NCBI GenBank assembly: GCA_022791455.1
Contig: JAAVZC010000001.1
Span: forward strand, 489,450-553,449
DNA length: 64,000 bases
Reading direction: 5' to 3'
Source: Eggerthellaceae bacterium
GTDB lineage: Bacteria; Actinomycetota; Coriobacteriia; Coriobacteriales; Eggerthellaceae
Part shown: piece after piece, positions 17,236 through 25,131 of the stretch
Numbering within the stretch: position 1 is the stretch's first letter
How the letters are laid out: each line of letters starts with the position of its first letter
Position numbers and translations under genes: made by a program
Notes under the pieces: model-generated
Databases searched by the model: none
Told to the model about the DNA's origin: nothing
What the model saw: the letters and a program-made list of their open reading frames with translations, nothing else

Positions 17236-18117
17236 ATGACCGAGAATTTGCTTTTGGCTCCGATCGACTGGGACGGCCGTTGGCGCGCCTTCCAGGAGGC
17301 GCGGCGCCACCGTGACGACGCCGCCCATTGGGACGAGCGCTCGAAAACATTCACCACCGCCGACGCTCCCAGCGCGTATGTGGAAGAGTTCCTGCGCCTT
17401 GCCGCCATTCGCCCCGGCGAATCGGTGCTGGACATGGGCTGCGGCACCGGCGCGCTTTCGGTGCCGTTGGGCCAGGAGGGGCATACGGTCATCGGGGCGG
17501 ACTTTTCTGCCGGCATGCTTTCGGTGATGAAAAAAACACTGGATGAGAAGGGCGTCACTTCGGTGACTCCGCTGCGGATGAGCTGGGAGGACGATTGGGC
17601 CGCCAAGGGCGTGGCCCCTAAATCGGTGGACGTGTGCATTGCCTCGCGTTCCATTGCTGTAGCGGACCTTGGGGCCGCGTTGGACAAGCTGACGGCCACC
17701 GCCCGCCGCCGCGTATGTGCTACGCTCGCCACCGGTGCGTCGCCGCGCCAGGATAACCGCGTCTTTCGCATCATGGGGCTGCCGGAAGAGGAAGCGAAGG
17801 ACTACCTGTTCGCCTTTAACATGCTGGCGGACCGCGGCTTCTATCCGGAGGCTGCCTATATCAAGAGTACCCGCCACGACTTGTTCGCCTCGAAAGAAGA
17901 AGCCATGGCCCGCTACCAGAAGATGGTGGCGCACCTGTGGGACGGCCTTTCCGCAGCGCAGCAGCAGACGGCGCTTGAACGGCTTTCCGCCTGGCTGGAC
18001 GGGCAGCTGGTTCCCGCAAACGAGACCGCCGAAGACGACAGCCCGCTTCTTCGCCTGCGGGACCCCCAGGTGACCACGTGGGGCTTCATCGCGTGGAACG
18101 TGACCGACCGCGCCTAG
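17236..18117 (+). CDS. Class I SAM-dependent methyltransferase
   Basis: The glycine-rich SAM motif VLDMGCGTGALSVPLG (near residue 70) is followed by the acidic motif II VIGADFSAGML, as in the UbiE/Methyltransf_11 type. The N-terminal region with HWDERSKTF is common in small-molecule methyltransferases of anaerobes. The ATG at 17236 is chosen because GAAAGG lies 7 bases upstream, giving 293 residues; in-frame codons further up overlap the divergent tRNA promoter region. It is a single gene between divergent tRNA-Pro and tatA. The substrate is unknown. Confidence 0.82.
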   Translation: MTENLLLAPIDWDGRWRAFQEARRHRDDAAHWDERSKTFTTADAPSAYVEEFLRLAAIRPGESVLDMGCGTGALSVPLGQEGHTVIGADFSAGMLSVMKKTLDEKGVTSVTPLRMSWEDDWAAKGVAPKSVDVCIASRSIAVADLGAALDKLTATARRRVCATLATGASPRQDNRVFRIMGLPEEEAKDYLFAFNMLADRGFYPEAAYIKSTRHDLFASKEEAMARYQKMVAHLWDGLSAAQQQTALERLSAWLDGQLVPANETAEDDSPLLRLRDPQVTTWGFIAWNVTDRA

Positions 18118-18160
18118 CTTCGTGTGTTCTTTATAGGCGTCGCCGCTAGCGGGGGCCAGT

Positions 18161-18171
18161 TGTGCTATCTT
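18161..18171 (+). promoter_or_regulatory. Extended -10 element before tatA
   Basis: TGTGCTATCTT matches an extended -10 (TG, one base, TATCTT), about 60 bases before the tatA start. The same TGTGCTA shape recurs before other genes in this window. Confidence 0.5.
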
Positions 18172-18231
18172 TTCCCGTCAGTTAAATGCGCCGTTACGCG
18201 CGCGGGAACGCAAGTCACAAGGAGAGAGAAC

Positions 18232-18483
18232 ATGAAGTTTCTGGGAATGGGCGTGCCTGAGCTCATCATCATTCTGGTGGTTATCCTGCTTATCTTCGGC
18301 CCGAAGAACCTGCCCAAACTCGGCAGCGCCATCGGCAAGACGGTGAAGAACCTGCGCGACGGCATGGGCGAGGGCGCCAAGGAAGCCGAAGAGGCCACCG
18401 ACGAAGAGACCGTGGTGGAGGAAGTGGAAGAGGCCCCGGCCCCCAAGAAGACCGTCAAAAAGGTCGTGAAGAAGGCCGAATAA
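18232..18483 (+). CDS. tatA: Twin-arginine translocase subunit TatA/TatE
   Basis: It forms the pore-like component of the Tat exporter for folded proteins. A short N-terminal helix (residues ~8-22, PELIIILVVILLIFGP) leads into the FGPKNLPKLG hinge and an amphipathic helix. The tail is Glu-rich and then Lys-rich. The ATG at 18232 follows AGGAGAGAG and gives 83 residues. No tatC is adjacent. A Tat substrate, the molybdoenzyme at 27753, lies in the same window. Confidence 0.93.
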   Translation: MKFLGMGVPELIIILVVILLIFGPKNLPKLGSAIGKTVKNLRDGMGEGAKEAEEATDEETVVEEVEEAPAPKKTVKKVVKKAE

Positions 18484-18486
18484 CCC

Positions 18487-18515
18487 TTGGCCTGAACCCG
18501 CTACCTGGTTATAAT
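18487..18515 (+). promoter_or_regulatory. greA promoter
   Basis: TTGGCC and a perfect TATAAT are separated by exactly 17 bases. The predicted start near 18522 leaves a leader of about 100 bases before greA. Confidence 0.7.
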
Positions 18516-18542
18516 TCCTCTGCTCAATGCAGATAAACCAGA

Positions 18543-18580
18543 AGACGCACTGCTTAACACGGCGGTGCGTCTTTGTTGCA
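18543..18580 (+). terminator. Terminator-like hairpin in the greA leader
   Basis: AGACGCAC pairs with GTGCGTCT around a 14-base loop, followed by TTGTTG. It sits about 20 bases downstream of the predicted greA transcription start and over 50 bases before the gene, so it may end most greA transcripts early. It could also end tatA transcription. Confidence 0.6.
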
Positions 18581-18625
18581 GTCCGGGGCTTTTTCGCCCT
18601 TAGAACTTAGAAGGAGGTCGCCACA

Positions 18626-19096
18626 ATGGCTGACGGCAACTACATCCTTACCCAAGAGGGCAAGGAGAAGCTGGAGGAAGAGCTCCACTACCTGGAAAAC
18701 GAGAAGCGCGCCGAGGTGGGCGAGCGCATCCGTATTGCGCGCGAGTTCGGCGACATCTCCGAGAACTCCGAGTACGACGACGCCAAGAACGAGCAGGGCA
18801 TGATGGAAGCCCGCATCTCCGAGATCAACCGCATCCTGTCCGAGGCCACCGTGGTGAACGCGCCGAAGCGCTCCTCGAAGGTGAACATCGGCTCTTCGGT
18901 GACCGTGGAGATGAACGGCAAGGAGCGCGTGTTCTCCATTGTGGGCGCCGCCGAGAGCGACGTGGCCACCGGCCGCATTTCCAACGAGTCCCCCGTGGGC
19001 GCGGCGCTGCTGGGCCACAAGAAGGGCGACGTGGTGACCACCACCGGCCCCACCGGCCGCGAGATCCAAATGACCATCACGAAGATTGAGCACTAA
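18626..19096 (+). CDS. greA: Transcription elongation factor GreA
   Basis: It rescues backtracked RNA polymerase by stimulating transcript cleavage. The N-terminal coiled coil (residues ~10-75) ends in the acidic tip GDISENSEYDDAKNEQ, which carries the catalytic acidic residues. The C-terminal FKBP-like domain follows, with the SPVGAALLGHKKGD motif. It has 156 residues. A perfect AAGGAGG precedes the ATG. lysS starts 2 bases after the stop, so the two form an operon. Confidence 0.97.
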   Translation: MADGNYILTQEGKEKLEEELHYLENEKRAEVGERIRIAREFGDISENSEYDDAKNEQGMMEARISEINRILSEATVVNAPKRSSKVNIGSSVTVEMNGKERVFSIVGAAESDVATGRISNESPVGAALLGHKKGDVVTTTGPTGREIQMTITKIEH

Positions 19097-19098
19097 TC

Positions 19099-21033
19099 AT
19101 GGCCGAGAACGAAATCATCGAAGACGATCCTGTTGAGGTTCGCAAGGCGAAGCGGGCGGCGCTGATTGCTGCCGGGCGCGACCCCTACGGGCACTCGTTC
19201 GAGCGCAGCCATACGGTGGAGGAGCTGAACGAGCGCTACGCGGGCCTGGAAGACGGCGAGTCCACCGAGGACAAGGTGGCCATTGCCGGACGCATTATGG
19301 CCAAGCGCGTTCAGGGCAAGCTGGCGTTTCTGGAGCTGCGGGAGTCCGGCGCGGACATTCAGCTGTTCTGCCGCATCAACGAACTGGGTGAAGGGGCCTT
19401 CGAAGAGCTGAAAGACCTGGACGTGGGCGACTGGATTGCCGTTACCGGCACCATGATGCGCACCAAGCGCGGCCAGCTGTCGGTTGCAGTGGACGGCTTC
19501 GAGCTCATGAGCAAGAGTCTGCGCCCGCTGCCGGAGAAGTTCCACGGCCTGCAGGACAAGGAGACTCGCTATCGCCAGCGCTACGTTGACCTGGTGATGA
19601 ACCCGGAGGTGCGCACCACTTTCGAGCGCCGCTTCAAGATTGTCTCTGCCATCCGCCGCTACATGGAAGACCAGGGCTACTACGAAGTGGAGACGCCGTT
19701 TTTGCACGCTATCATCGGCGGCGCGAACGCGAAGCCCTTCATCACGCACTTTAACGCGCTCGACCGCGACTATTACCTGCGCATTGCCACCGAGCTGCCG
19801 CTGAAGCGCTTGCTGGTGGGCGGCTTCGAGAAAGTGTTCGAGATCGGACGCCAGTTCCGCAACGAGGGCATGGATCCCTACCACAACCCCGAGTTCACCA
19901 CCATGGAGTTCTACGAGGCTTTCAGCGACTTGAACGGCATGATGGACCTCACCGAAGGCTGCATCAAGGCGGCGGCGGAAGCGGCGTGCGGCACGCTGCA
20001 GATTGAGTACCAGGGCACGCCGGTGGACCTGTCCGGCACCTGGCGCCGCGCCTCCATGATGGAGCTGGCCACCGAGCACGCCGGCGAGGAGGTGTCCTTC
20101 GACCGCACCCGTGAAGAGCTGGTGGCTATCCTGGAGAAGAATGGCGGCCATGCGGAAGCGGCGTGGGGCAAGGGCAAGCTCATCGCCGAGATCTTCGAGG
20201 CGGTGGCGGAAGAGAAGCTGGTGCAGCCCACCTTCGTCATCGATCACCCGCTGGAGATTTCCCCGCTGGCGAAGAAGCACCCGGACAACCCGGAGCTCAC
20301 CCAGCGCTTCGAGCTGTTCATCTTGGGGCATGAGTACGCCAACGCCTTCACCGAGCTGAACGACCCGGTGGACCAGGCGGAGCGCTTCCGCGCCCAGGTG
20401 GCGGCGAAGGACATGGGCGACGACGAGGCCATGGGCTTCGACGCCGACTACATCCGCGCGCTGGAGTACGGCATGCCGCCGGCCGGCGGTTGCGGTATCG
20501 GCATCGACCGCTTGGTCATGCTGCTGACCGACGCGCCGAGCATCCGCGACGTGCTGCTGTTCCCCCACATGAAGGACGAAGCGCCCGCTGGCAAGCCGGC
20601 GGCTTCTGCGGCCGCACAGGTCGAGGCGTCGGTTGCCCCCATCGACTTCTCCAACGTGGTCATCGAGCCGCTGTTCGAGGAAGAGGTGGACTTTGACACC
20701 TTCAGCAAGTCTGACTTCCGCGCCGTGAAGGTGAAGGAGTGCTCGGCCGTGCCGAAGAGCAAGAAGCTGCTGCAGTTCGTGCTGGACGACGGCAGCGGGG
20801 AAGACCGCGTGATCCTCTCCGGCATCCACGACTACTACGAGCCGGAAGAGCTGGTGGGCAAGACCTGCATCGCCATCACCAACTTGCCGCCGCGCAAGAT
20901 GATGGGCATCTACAGCTGCGGTATGCTCATTTCCGCTGTCCACGAAGTAGAAGGCGAAGACGGCGAAAAGACCGAGGGCCTGAACCTGCTCATGGTAGAC
21001 GACCGCATCCCCGCCGGCGCAAAGCTGTACTAG
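19099..21033 (+). CDS. lysS: Class II lysyl-tRNA synthetase with C-terminal tRNA-binding domain
   Basis: It charges tRNA-Lys. The N-terminal OB domain (residues ~60-150) is followed by the class IIb catalytic core with [33 protein letters not shown] (motif 2) and [14 protein letters not shown] (motif 3). The core ends near residue 500. After an Ala-rich linker, residues ~533-644 form an EMAP-II/Trbp111-type domain ([31 protein letters not shown]), the module usually found at the end of MetRS. The protein is 644 residues against about 500 for ordinary LysRS. It is in an operon with greA and is followed by a terminator. Confidence 0.96.
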   Translation: MAENEIIEDDPVEVRKAKRAALIAAGRDPYGHSFERSHTVEELNERYAGLEDGESTEDKVAIAGRIMAKRVQGKLAFLELRESGADIQLFCRINELGEGAFEELKDLDVGDWIAVTGTMMRTKRGQLSVAVDGFELMSKSLRPLPEKFHGLQDKETRYRQRYVDLVMNPEVRTTFERRFKIVSAIRRYMEDQGYYEVETPFLHAIIGGANAKPFITHFNALDRDYYLRIATELPLKRLLVGGFEKVFEIGRQFRNEGMDPYHNPEFTTMEFYEAFSDLNGMMDLTEGCIKAAAEAACGTLQIEYQGTPVDLSGTWRRASMMELATEHAGEEVSFDRTREELVAILEKNGGHAEAAWGKGKLIAEIFEAVAEEKLVQPTFVIDHPLEISPLAKKHPDNPELTQRFELFILGHEYANAFTELNDPVDQAERFRAQVAAKDMGDDEAMGFDADYIRALEYGMPPAGGCGIGIDRLVMLLTDAPSIRDVLLFPHMKDEAPAGKPAASAAAQVEASVAPIDFSNVVIEPLFEEEVDFDTFSKSDFRAVKVKECSAVPKSKKLLQFVLDDGSGEDRVILSGIHDYYEPEELVGKTCIAITNLPPRKMMGIYSCGMLISAVHEVEGEDGEKTEGLNLLMVDDRIPAGAKLY

Positions 21034-21062
21034 CCGCGCTATTTTCCAACTTTCCAACAGAT

Positions 21063-21097
21063 GGCCCGTGCATTTTGGCGCGGGCCGTTTGGTTTTT
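21063..21097 (+). terminator. Terminator after lysS
   Basis: GGCCCGTGC and GCGCGGGCC pair over nine positions with one wobble, around a six-base loop, followed by GTTTGGTTTTT. Confidence 0.85.
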
Positions 21098-21125
21098 AGA
21101 ATGGGAAGAGCAAGGGAGGTGCACG

Positions 21126-22055
21126 GTGACGGAGCGGAATCACAGGGACAGCGATCGCGCGCGGCGGGCGAAGAGCCGGCTGGCGCTTCTGAACGCTTCG
21201 GAATTCAAGCGCGAGACCTTCTACGCGCTGGAGAACATTCAGAAGGCGAAGTGGCCGGGGCGCATTGTGGGCTCTGCCCTGTTCGTGCTCATCGTGCTGA
21301 ACGCCATCCTAGTGTTCGTGTCCACCCAGCCGGGGCTTGACCCGGTGGCTGCGGGCGTCATCCGGTGGTTCTATCGGTTCTCCACTGCTTGCTTCTTCGT
21401 AGAGTATCTGGCCCGCATTTGGATTGCCGATTTGGCCTTCGGCGACATATCTCCGCGCCGTGCCCGTTTCAAGTACATCTTTTCGGTTTGGGGGCTCATC
21501 GACTTCCTCTCCTTCGGGCCCAATATGGTGGCGTGGTTCTTCCCGGTCACGCCGCTTCTGAACAACATCATTTCCGTGGTGCGCCTGGTGCGCTTGCTGA
21601 AGATTTCGCGCTACATGCGGGGTCTGCGCACCATTGGGCGCGTGGTGGCGAAGCACTACCACGAGATTGTGGCCTCGTTTCTGGTGATCGGCCTGCTCAT
21701 CGTGGTGTCGAGCGTGGTGATGTACGAGATTGAGCATCCTGCCCAACCGGACAAGTTCAACAACCTGCTCTCGGGCGTGTACTGGGCCGTGACCACGGTA
21801 ACCGGCACTGGCTACGGCGACCTGGTGCCCATCACGCCGGCGGGTCGCATGGTGGGAAGCGTCATCATGCTGCTGGCGGTGGCGCTGGTGGCCATCCCCG
21901 GCGGCATCTTCTCCGCCGGTTTCGTGGCGGAATTCCAGAACGCCAACCTGCGCAAGATTGAGAGAGACGTCCGCCGCAGCGAACACGACGACAGCGACGA
22001 CGACGATGGGGGCGACGACAGCAGTGACAGCACCACATCTACATTGTCATCCTGA
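21126..22055 (+). CDS. Six-helix voltage-gated-type potassium channel
   Basis: Five hydrophobic segments and a pore loop precede the last helix. The fourth, VVRLVRLLKISRYMRGLRTI, has an arginine every third residue like an S4 voltage sensor. The pore reads WAVTTVTGTGYGDLVP. Aligned to the usual TTVGYGD, the filter is GTGYGD, with Gly and Thr in place of Thr and Val. The tail is Asp/Ser-rich. The GTG at 21126 follows AAGGGAGGT by 5 bases, giving 309 residues. The last codons and the stop lie inside a family C repeat that begins at 22044, so the repeat supplies the C-terminus. Confidence 0.88.
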   Translation: MTERNHRDSDRARRAKSRLALLNASEFKRETFYALENIQKAKWPGRIVGSALFVLIVLNAILVFVSTQPGLDPVAAGVIRWFYRFSTACFFVEYLARIWIADLAFGDISPRRARFKYIFSVWGLIDFLSFGPNMVAWFFPVTPLLNNIISVVRLVRLLKISRYMRGLRTIGRVVAKHYHEIVASFLVIGLLIVVSSVVMYEIEHPAQPDKFNNLLSGVYWAVTTVTGTGYGDLVPITPAGRMVGSVIMLLAVALVAIPGGIFSAGFVAEFQNANLRKIERDVRRSEHDDSDDDDGGDDSSDSTTSTLSS

Positions 22056-22142
22056 GCGCAGGCCGAAGGCCGGAGTCGAAGGATCTCACCCGGCCGAGGA
22101 GATCCTTCGACTCCGCGCTTCGCGCTCCACTCAGGATGACAA
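22044..22142. repeat. 99-bp foldback repeat, family C copy 1
   Basis: It begins TTGTCATCCTGAG and ends with the inverted CTCAGGATGACAA. GTCGAAGGATCT near the middle pairs with AGATCCTTCGAC. Its length is exactly 99 bases, the same as the copies at 35433 and 45437. The TGA inside its first arm is the stop codon of the potassium channel gene. Confidence 0.9.
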
Positions 22143-22202
22143 TGGGGGAGCCGAAGCGCCTTCCACAACCTGACCACAACTTGGGCGGTTGGGCGGCGTG
22201 TT

Positions 22203-22229
22203 TTAGCAATTGCTTGACGAGAGTGCTAA
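22203..22229 (+). promoter_or_regulatory. CIRCE-like HrcA operator upstream of clpC
   Basis: TTAGCAATT, nine bases, then GAGTGCTAA match the CIRCE element (TTAGCACTC-N9-GAGTGCTAA) with a perfect right half and 7 of 9 on the left. It lies 98 bases before the clpC start, the usual kind of place for heat-shock control by HrcA. Confidence 0.75.
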
Positions 22230-22326
22230 ACTTTTCCCGATCTATTTACCGTGCCCGGCATGTCTGGTTTTTGAGAGAGAAAAGTCTTGCGTTCGCGGGC
22301 ACCCAATTTGGGAAATGAGGCAACCA

Positions 22327-24909
22327 ATGTCATTCGAGAAATTCACGGACAAGGCCCGCAAGGTGCTTGTCCTGGCTCAGGATGAAGCGCGTGGGCTGCA
22401 TCAGCCCTATGTGGGCACCGAGCACATTCTGCTCGGCCTGATCCAAGAGAAGGACGGCCTGGCGGCCCAGGCGCTCGAGCGGCTGAACGTCACCTACGAC
22501 GGCGTGGTGCAGACCATCCGCCAGGTGGTGACCGTCGACGAAGAGGCCGACGTCTCCGGCCACCTTTCCTTCACTCCGCGGGTGAAGCGGGTGCTGGAGA
22601 ACTCCCTGCGCGAAGCGATGCAGATGGGCCAAAGCTACATCTCCACCGAGCACTTGCTGCTGGGCATTGTGCGCGAAGGGGAGGGCACGGCGCTGGAGGT
22701 GCTCTCGCGCCTGGGAGCCACCGGCGACGATGTGCGCTCCGCCCTGAACGACCTGGTGGGGCAGAGCCCCGTGTACGCCGGCCGCGCCGGCTTCGACCCT
22801 GCGAGCGGCCCCGACACCAGCATGCTGAAGGAGTTCGGCACCGACCTTACCCAGAAGGCCCGCGACGGCCAGCTGGACCCGGTCATCGGCCGTGCGGCGG
22901 AGATCGAGCGCGTCATGCAGATCCTCTCTCGTCGCCAGAAGAACAACCCGCTCATTTTGGGCGAGCCGGGCGTGGGCAAGACTGCCATCGCCGAGGGGCT
23001 GGCCCAGCTGATTGTGGCCAACCAAGTGCCGGATCTGCTGCGCAACAAGCGTCTGATCACGCTGGACGTTTCCGCGCTGGTGGCGGGCTCGAAGTACCGC
23101 GGCGAATTCGAAGAGCGCCTGAAGAAGGTCATCAACGAGGTGATGGACAAGGGCGACGTGCTGCTGTTCATCGACGAGATTCACACCATCATCGGTGCCG
23201 GCTCCGCCGAGGGCTCCATCGACGCCGCCGCCATCCTGAAGCCGCCGCTGTCCCGCGGCGAGATTCAGATCATTGGCGCCACCACCTCTGAAGAGTACCG
23301 CAAGCACCTTGAGAAAGACTCCGCCCTGGAGCGCCGCTTCCAGCCGCTCACCATCAGCGAGCCCAACGAGGAGCAGGCGGTGCGCATCATGGAGGGCCTG
23401 CGCGACAAGTACGAGGCCCATCATCAGGTGCACTTCACCGACGACGCCCTGCGCGCGGCGGTGCAGCTGTCCGACCGCTACATTCAGGACCGCTTCCTGC
23501 CGGACAAGGCTATCGACGTGCTGGACGAGGCGGGCGCCCGCATGCGCATCCGCAACATGACGCTGCCCAAAGAGCTGCGCGAGCTGGACGAGAAGCTGCG
23601 CCATGTGCGCCAGGAGAAGGACGCGGCCATTGCCGACCAGAACTTCGAGAAGGCGGCCGAGCTGCGCGACGAGGAAAGCAACATCCGCAAGGAGCGCGAA
23701 GAGGCTGAAAAGCAGTGGGAGGAAGACACCTCCAAGGCGGTGCAGGCGGTGACGATGGAGGACATCGCCGACATCGTCTCCATGACCACTGGCGTGCCGG
23801 TTTCCAACCTCACCGAGGCAGAGACCGAGAAGCTGCTGCGCATGGAAGGCGTGCTGCACGAGCGCATCATCGGCCAGGACGAGGCAGTCACGGCCCTTTC
23901 CAAGGCCATCCGCCGCAGCCGTTCCGGCCTGAAGGACCCGAAGCGTCCCGCCGGCTCGTTCATCTTCCTGGGCCCCTCGGGCGTGGGCAAGACCGAGCTC
24001 TCCAAGGCCCTCGCGGAGTTTTTGTTCAACTCCGAGGACGCGCTGATCTCCTTCGACATGTCCGAGTACATGGAGAAGCACACCGTGAGCCGCCTGGTGG
24101 GTTCGCCTCCGGGCTACGTGGGCTACGACGAGGGCGGCCAGCTGACCAAGGCGGTGCGCCAGCGCCCGTACTCGGTGGTGCTGTTCGACGAGATCGAGAA
24201 GGCGCACCCGGACGTGTTCAACATTCTGCTGCAGATCCTGGAGGAAGGCCGTTTGACCGACGCCCAGGGCCGCACGGTGGACTTCCGCAACACGGTCATC
24301 ATCATGACCTCGAACGTGGGCGCCCGCGACATTGCGCAGACCACCACACTCGGCTTCTCCTCGGACGCCGATTCCGGCCTGTCCGACAAGGAGATCAAGT
24401 CCCGCGTCATGGCGGAGATGAAGAAGCTGTTCCGGCCTGAGTTCCTGAACCGCATCGACGAGATCATCGTGTTCAAGTCGCTGACGGAAGAGGAGATCGG
24501 CCAGATTGTGGAGCTGATGGTGGCGGAGCTGCGCGACCGCATGATTGCGCTGAACATGACCATCAACCTCTCCGACGAGGCGCGCCGCTTCATTGCGAAG
24601 GAGGGTACCGACACCACCTTCGGCGCTCGTCCGCTGCGCCGCGCCATCCAGCGCTTGCTGGAGGATCCGCTGTCCGAGCAGATTCTGGAGGGTCGTTGGA
24701 CCTCTGGCAGCGTGGTCGAGGTGAAGTTGAACGAGGAGGGCGACGGCCTGGAGTTCGTGGCCGGCACCGGCTCGATTCCGGCGCCGCGCAAGCGCGACTC
24801 CATCGCGCGCGATGCCGAGCTTTTGCTCACCAACTTCGACTTGGGCCATGCCGGCGCCCCCAGCCGCACCCCGGCCGGCAGCCTAGCCGGCGGCGGAGCG
24901 GCGGAATAA
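22327..24909 (+). CDS. clpC: ATP-dependent Clp protease ATPase subunit ClpC
   Basis: It is a Hsp100 unfoldase that feeds ClpP. The N domain (residues 1-145) has two Clp_N repeats (YVGTEHILLGL, YISTEHLLLGI). D1 has Walker A GEPGVGKT at residue 212. A UVR-type middle region (EKDAAIADQNFEKAAELRDEE) follows. D2 has Walker A GPSGVGKT at residue 549, then GYVGYDEGGQLT and the sensor 2 region GARPLRRAI. It has 860 residues with a Gly/Ala/Pro-rich tail. The ATG at 22327 aligns with family starts (MSFEKFTDKARKVL); GAGG is 6-7 bases upstream. A CIRCE-like site upstream suggests HrcA control. Confidence 0.96.
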   Translation: MSFEKFTDKARKVLVLAQDEARGLHQPYVGTEHILLGLIQEKDGLAAQALERLNVTYDGVVQTIRQVVTVDEEADVSGHLSFTPRVKRVLENSLREAMQMGQSYISTEHLLLGIVREGEGTALEVLSRLGATGDDVRSALNDLVGQSPVYAGRAGFDPASGPDTSMLKEFGTDLTQKARDGQLDPVIGRAAEIERVMQILSRRQKNNPLILGEPGVGKTAIAEGLAQLIVANQVPDLLRNKRLITLDVSALVAGSKYRGEFEERLKKVINEVMDKGDVLLFIDEIHTIIGAGSAEGSIDAAAILKPPLSRGEIQIIGATTSEEYRKHLEKDSALERRFQPLTISEPNEEQAVRIMEGLRDKYEAHHQVHFTDDALRAAVQLSDRYIQDRFLPDKAIDVLDEAGARMRIRNMTLPKELRELDEKLRHVRQEKDAAIADQNFEKAAELRDEESNIRKEREEAEKQWEEDTSKAVQAVTMEDIADIVSMTTGVPVSNLTEAETEKLLRMEGVLHERIIGQDEAVTALSKAIRRSRSGLKDPKRPAGSFIFLGPSGVGKTELSKALAEFLFNSEDALISFDMSEYMEKHTVSRLVGSPPGYVGYDEGGQLTKAVRQRPYSVVLFDEIEKAHPDVFNILLQILEEGRLTDAQGRTVDFRNTVIIMTSNVGARDIAQTTTLGFSSDADSGLSDKEIKSRVMAEMKKLFRPEFLNRIDEIIVFKSLTEEEIGQIVELMVAELRDRMIALNMTINLSDEARRFIAKEGTDTTFGARPLRRAIQRLLEDPLSEQILEGRWTSGSVVEVKLNEEGDGLEFVAGTGSIPAPRKRDSIARDAELLLTNFDLGHAGAPSRTPAGSLAGGGAAE

Positions 24910-24935
24910 CCGCGGCCTTGATATTCGCTTTCAAG

Positions 24936-24976
24936 AGTGGGCGCCTTCTGTCTGGAGGCGCCCACTTCGCTTTTTC
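24936..24976 (+). terminator. Terminator after clpC
   Basis: AGTGGGCGCCT and AGGCGCCCACT form a perfect 11-bp stem around nine bases, followed by TCGCTTTTTC. Confidence 0.92.
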
Positions 24977-24977
24977 G

Positions 24978-25021
24978 TCATCTCGACCGGAGGCCCGAAG
25001 GGCCGTAGTGGAGAGATCCCG
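24978..25021. repeat. Short repeat family F copy 1
   Basis: GTCATCTCGACCGGAGGCC is followed by GTGGAGAGATCCCGTG and then GCCGAATGGC. The same order recurs at 62007-62051. It resembles a half of a REP-like palindrome with internal GGCC-GGCC pairing. Confidence 0.7.
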
Positions 25022-25071
25022 TGTCGCCGAATGGCGGAATAGGGCACTAATCCCTCGCATTCCTCTCAAAA

Positions 25072-25085
25072 TTGTCTTATGATAA
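25072..25085 (+). promoter_or_regulatory. Operator-like palindrome before the orphan NrfD gene
   Basis: TTGTCTTATGATAA matches 12 of 14 bases of the palindrome TTGTCATATGACAA, found twice before the molybdoenzyme operon at 27564-27599. It also contains a good -10 shape (TATGATAAT region) and lies about 47 bases before the GTG start of the next gene. Confidence 0.55.
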
Positions 25086-25131
25086 TCTGGCTGCCGATAT
25101 CAAATCATCCGACCGAGGGGGGAGGGGCGCA

